From positions 10,948,715 through 11,012,714 of the forward strand of contig CM017573.1 in the NCBI GenBank assembly GCA_007844125.1: 64,000 nt of DNA, given 5' to 3'. The notes under the pieces were generated by a model. The model made no database searches. It had not been told where the DNA came from and saw nothing but the letters and a program-made list of their open reading frames with translations. Positions within the stretch are counted from its first letter, which is position 1. Every line of letters begins with the position of its first letter. Source of the stretch: Sinonovacula constricta (taxonomy: Eukaryota; Mollusca; Bivalvia; Cardiida; Solecurtidae). Positions 61,084 through 64,000 of the stretch are shown here, in pieces. The translations under genes and the position numbers were made by a program.

Positions 61084-64000
61084 GTGAGGACTAAGCCTGC
61101 ATACAGTAGAAATGGGTGAGGACTAAGCCTGCATACAGTAGAAATGGGTGAGGACTAAGCCTGCATACAGTAGAAATGGGTGAGGACTAAGCCTGCATAC
61201 AGTACAAATGGGTGAGGACTAAGCCAGCATACAGTAGAAATAGGTGAGGACTAAGCCTGCATACAGTAGAAATGGGTGAGGACTAAGCCTGCATACAGTA
61301 GAAATGGGTGAGGACTAAGCCTGCATACAGTAGAAATGGGTGAGGACTAAGCCTGCATACAGTAGAAATGGGTGAGGACTAAGCCTGCATACAGTACAAA
61401 TGGGTGAGGACTAAGCCTGCATACAGTAGAAATGGGTGAGGACTAAGCCTGCATACAGTAGAAATGGGTGAGGACTAAGCCTGCATACAGTACAAATGGG
61501 TGAGGACTAAGCCTGCATACAGTAGAAATGGGTGAGGACTAAGCCAGCATACAGTAGAAATGGGTGAGGACTAAGCCAGCATACAGTAGAAATGGGTGAG
61601 GACTAAGCCTGCATACAGTAGAAATGGGTGAGGACTAAGCCTGCATACAGTACAAATAGGTGAGGACTAAGCCTGCATACAGTAGAAATGGGTGAGGACT
61701 AAGCCTGCATACAGTAGAAATGGGTGAGGACTAAGCCTGCATACAGTACAAATGGGTGAGGACTAAGCCTGCATACAGTACAAATGGGTGAGGACTAAGC
61801 CTGCATACAGTAGAAATGGGTGAGGACTAAGCCAGCATACAGTAGAAATGGGTGAGGACTACGCCAGCATACAGTAGAAATGGGTGAGGACTAAGCCTGC
61901 ATACAGTAGAAATGGGTGAGGACTAAGCCTGCATACAGTAGAAATGGGTGAGGACTAAGCCTGCATACATTAGAAATGGGTGAGGACTAAGCCTGCATAC
62001 AGTAGAAATGGGTGAGGACTAAGCCAGCATACAGTAGAAATGGGTGAGGACTAAGCCAGCATACAGTAGAAATGGGTGAGGACTAAGCCTGCATACAGTA
62101 GAAATGGGTGAGGACTAAGCCAGCATACAGTAGAAATGGGTGAGGACTAAGCCAGCATACAGTAGAAATGGGTGAGGACTAAGCCAGCATACAGTACAAA
62201 TGGGTGAGGACTAAGCCTGCATACAGTAGAAATGGGTGAGGACTAAGCCTGCATACAGTAGAAATGGGTGAGGACTAAGCCTGCATACAGTAGAAATGGG
62301 TGAGGACTAAGCCTGCATACAGTACAAATGGGTGAGGACTAAGCCAGCATACAGTAGAAATAGGTGAGGACTAAGCCTGCATACAGTAGAAATGGGTGAG
62401 GACTAAGCCTGCATACAGTAGAAATGGGTGAGGACTAAGCCAGCATACAGTAGAAATAGGTGAGGACTAAGCCTGCATACAGTAGAAATGGGTGAGGACT
62501 AAGCCAGCATACAGTAGAAATGGGTGAGGACTAAGCCTGCATACAGTACAAATGGGTGAGGACTAAGCCTGCATACAGTAGAAATGGGTGAGGACTAAGC
62601 CTGCATACAGTAGAAATAGGTGAGGACTAAGCCAGCATACAGTAGAAATAGGTGAGGACTAAGCCTGCATACAGTAGAAATAGGTGAGGACTAAGCCTGC
62701 ATACAGTACAAATGGGTGAGGACTAAGCCTGCATACAGTAGAAATGGGTGAGGACTAAGCCTGCAGACAGTAGAAATGGGTGAGGACTAAGCCTGCATAC
62801 AGTAGAAATGGGTGAGGACTAAGCCAGCATACAGTAGAAATAGGTGAGGACTAAGCCTGCATACAGTAGAAATAGGTGAGGACTAAGCCTGCATACAGTA
62901 GAAATGGGTGAGGACTAAGCCTGCATACAGTACAAATGGGTGAGGACTAAGCCTGCATACAGTAGAAATGGGTGAGGACTAAGCCTGCAGACAGTACAAA
63001 TGGGTGAGGACTAAGCCTGCAGACAGTACAAATGGGTGAGGACTAAGCCTGCATACAGTAGAAATGGGTGAGGACTAAGCCTGCATACAGTAGAAATGGG
63101 TGAGGACTAAGCCTGCATACAGTACAAATGGGTGAGGACTAAGCCTGCATACAGTAGAAATAGGTGAGGACTAAGCCTGCATACAGTAGAAATAGGTGAG
63201 GACTAAGCCAGCATACAGTAGAAATGGGTGAGGACTAAGCCAGCATACAGTAGAAATGGGTGAGGACTAAGCCTGCAGACAGTACAAATGGGTGAGGACT
63301 AAGCCAGCATACAGTAGAAATGGGTGAGGACTAAGCCTGCATACAGTACAAATGGGTGAGGACTAAGCCTGCATACAGTAGAAATGGGTGAGGACTAAGC
63401 CTGCATACAGTAGAAATGGGTGAGGACTAAGCCTGCATACAGTACAAATGGGTGAGGACTAAGCCAGCATACAGTAGAAATGGGTGAGGACTAAGCCTGC
63501 ATACAGTACAAATGGGTGAGGACTAAGCCTGCATACAGTACAAATGGGTGAGGACTAAGCCAGCATACAGTAGAAATGGGTGAGGACTAAGCCAGCATAC
63601 AGTAGAAATGGGTGAGGACTAAGCCTGCATACAGTAGAAATGGGTGAGGACTAAGCCTGCATACAGTAGAAATGGGTGAGGACTAAGCCAGCATACAGTA
63701 GAAATGGGTGAGGACTAAGCCTGCATACAGTAGAAATGGGTGAGGACTAAGCCTGCATACAGTAGAAATGGGTGAGGACTAAGCCTGCATACAGTAGAAA
63801 TGGGTGAGGACTAAGCCTGCATACAGTAGAAATGGGTGAGGACTAAGCCTGCATACAGTACAAATGGGTGAGGACTAAGCCAGCATACAGTAGAAATGGG
63901 TGAGGACTAAGCCTGCATACAGTACAAATGGGTGAGGACTAAGCCAGCATACAGTAGAAATGGGTGAGGACTAAGCCTGCATACAGTACAAATGGGTGAG
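61084..64000 (+). repeat. 32-bp satellite array, right block (continues past the window)
   Basis: The same unit as the left block, about 91 copies. It resumes exactly at the target-site duplication of the BED hAT element and runs off the right edge. Only 32-bp units occur here. G-type (AGTAGAAAT) and CCAGCAT variants are frequent, whereas the proximal left block is mainly C-type. Confidence 0.97.

Noticed and set aside
54214..64000. CRISPR-like regular 32-bp repeats
   Set aside because: The units are directly abutting with no unique spacers, the host is a eukaryote, and there are no cas genes. It is a satellite.

Overview
This is an AT-rich, intron-rich eukaryotic nuclear window, most likely from a mollusc and probably a bivalve. 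That placement is an inference from three things: the ROC-COR-Death gene architecture, the CR1-like LINE, and a ~145-bp GGTCA-rich tandem repeat of a kind I know from mollusc genomes. There is no bacterial or viral gene organisation, no rRNA gene and no CRISPR array.

The only convincing host gene runs on the + strand from about 18917 to 41413. Thirteen exons with compatible splice phases join into one open frame of 840 codons plus stop, with the 5' end missing. The protein has an LRR-like end piece, a ROC GTPase domain (P-loop, DFAGQ switch II, THADK), a COR domain and a C-terminal Death domain. It is a Roco-family signalling protein of the DAPK/MFHAS1-like type without a kinase domain. Its introns are long and carry minisatellites (32-bp unit at 21.9-24.3 kb, 53-bp unit at 34.7-35.75 kb), GT/CT and triplet repeats, two tRNA-derived SINEs and dispersed repeats.

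Left part (1-18.8 kb): no host gene recognised. It holds copies of a dispersed repeat family (family A, nine copies across the window, in both orientations), a 3' LINE remnant at about 3.28-3.74 kb, and a dead but nearly full-length CR1-like LINE on the - strand at about 10.4-14.1 kb.

Right part (41.4-64 kb): a series of tandem arrays, with units of about 26, 56, 71, 22 and 32 bp, several of them split by mobile elements. A ~1.6-kb mollusc-type element with internal ~145-bp repeats interrupts the 56-bp array. A 2.0-kb deleted hAT element (CAGGG ends, 6-bp duplication) interrupts the 22-bp array. A 1.18-kb BED-finger hAT element (TAGGGATGTCAA ends, perfect 8-bp duplication) sits inside a 32-bp satellite that fills 54.2 kb to the window edge. 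The left edge of this satellite keeps 55-bp units from which the 32-bp unit can be derived by a 23-bp deletion between short direct repeats, so it records its own origin.

Most other open frames are chance frames, repeat frames or shadows.
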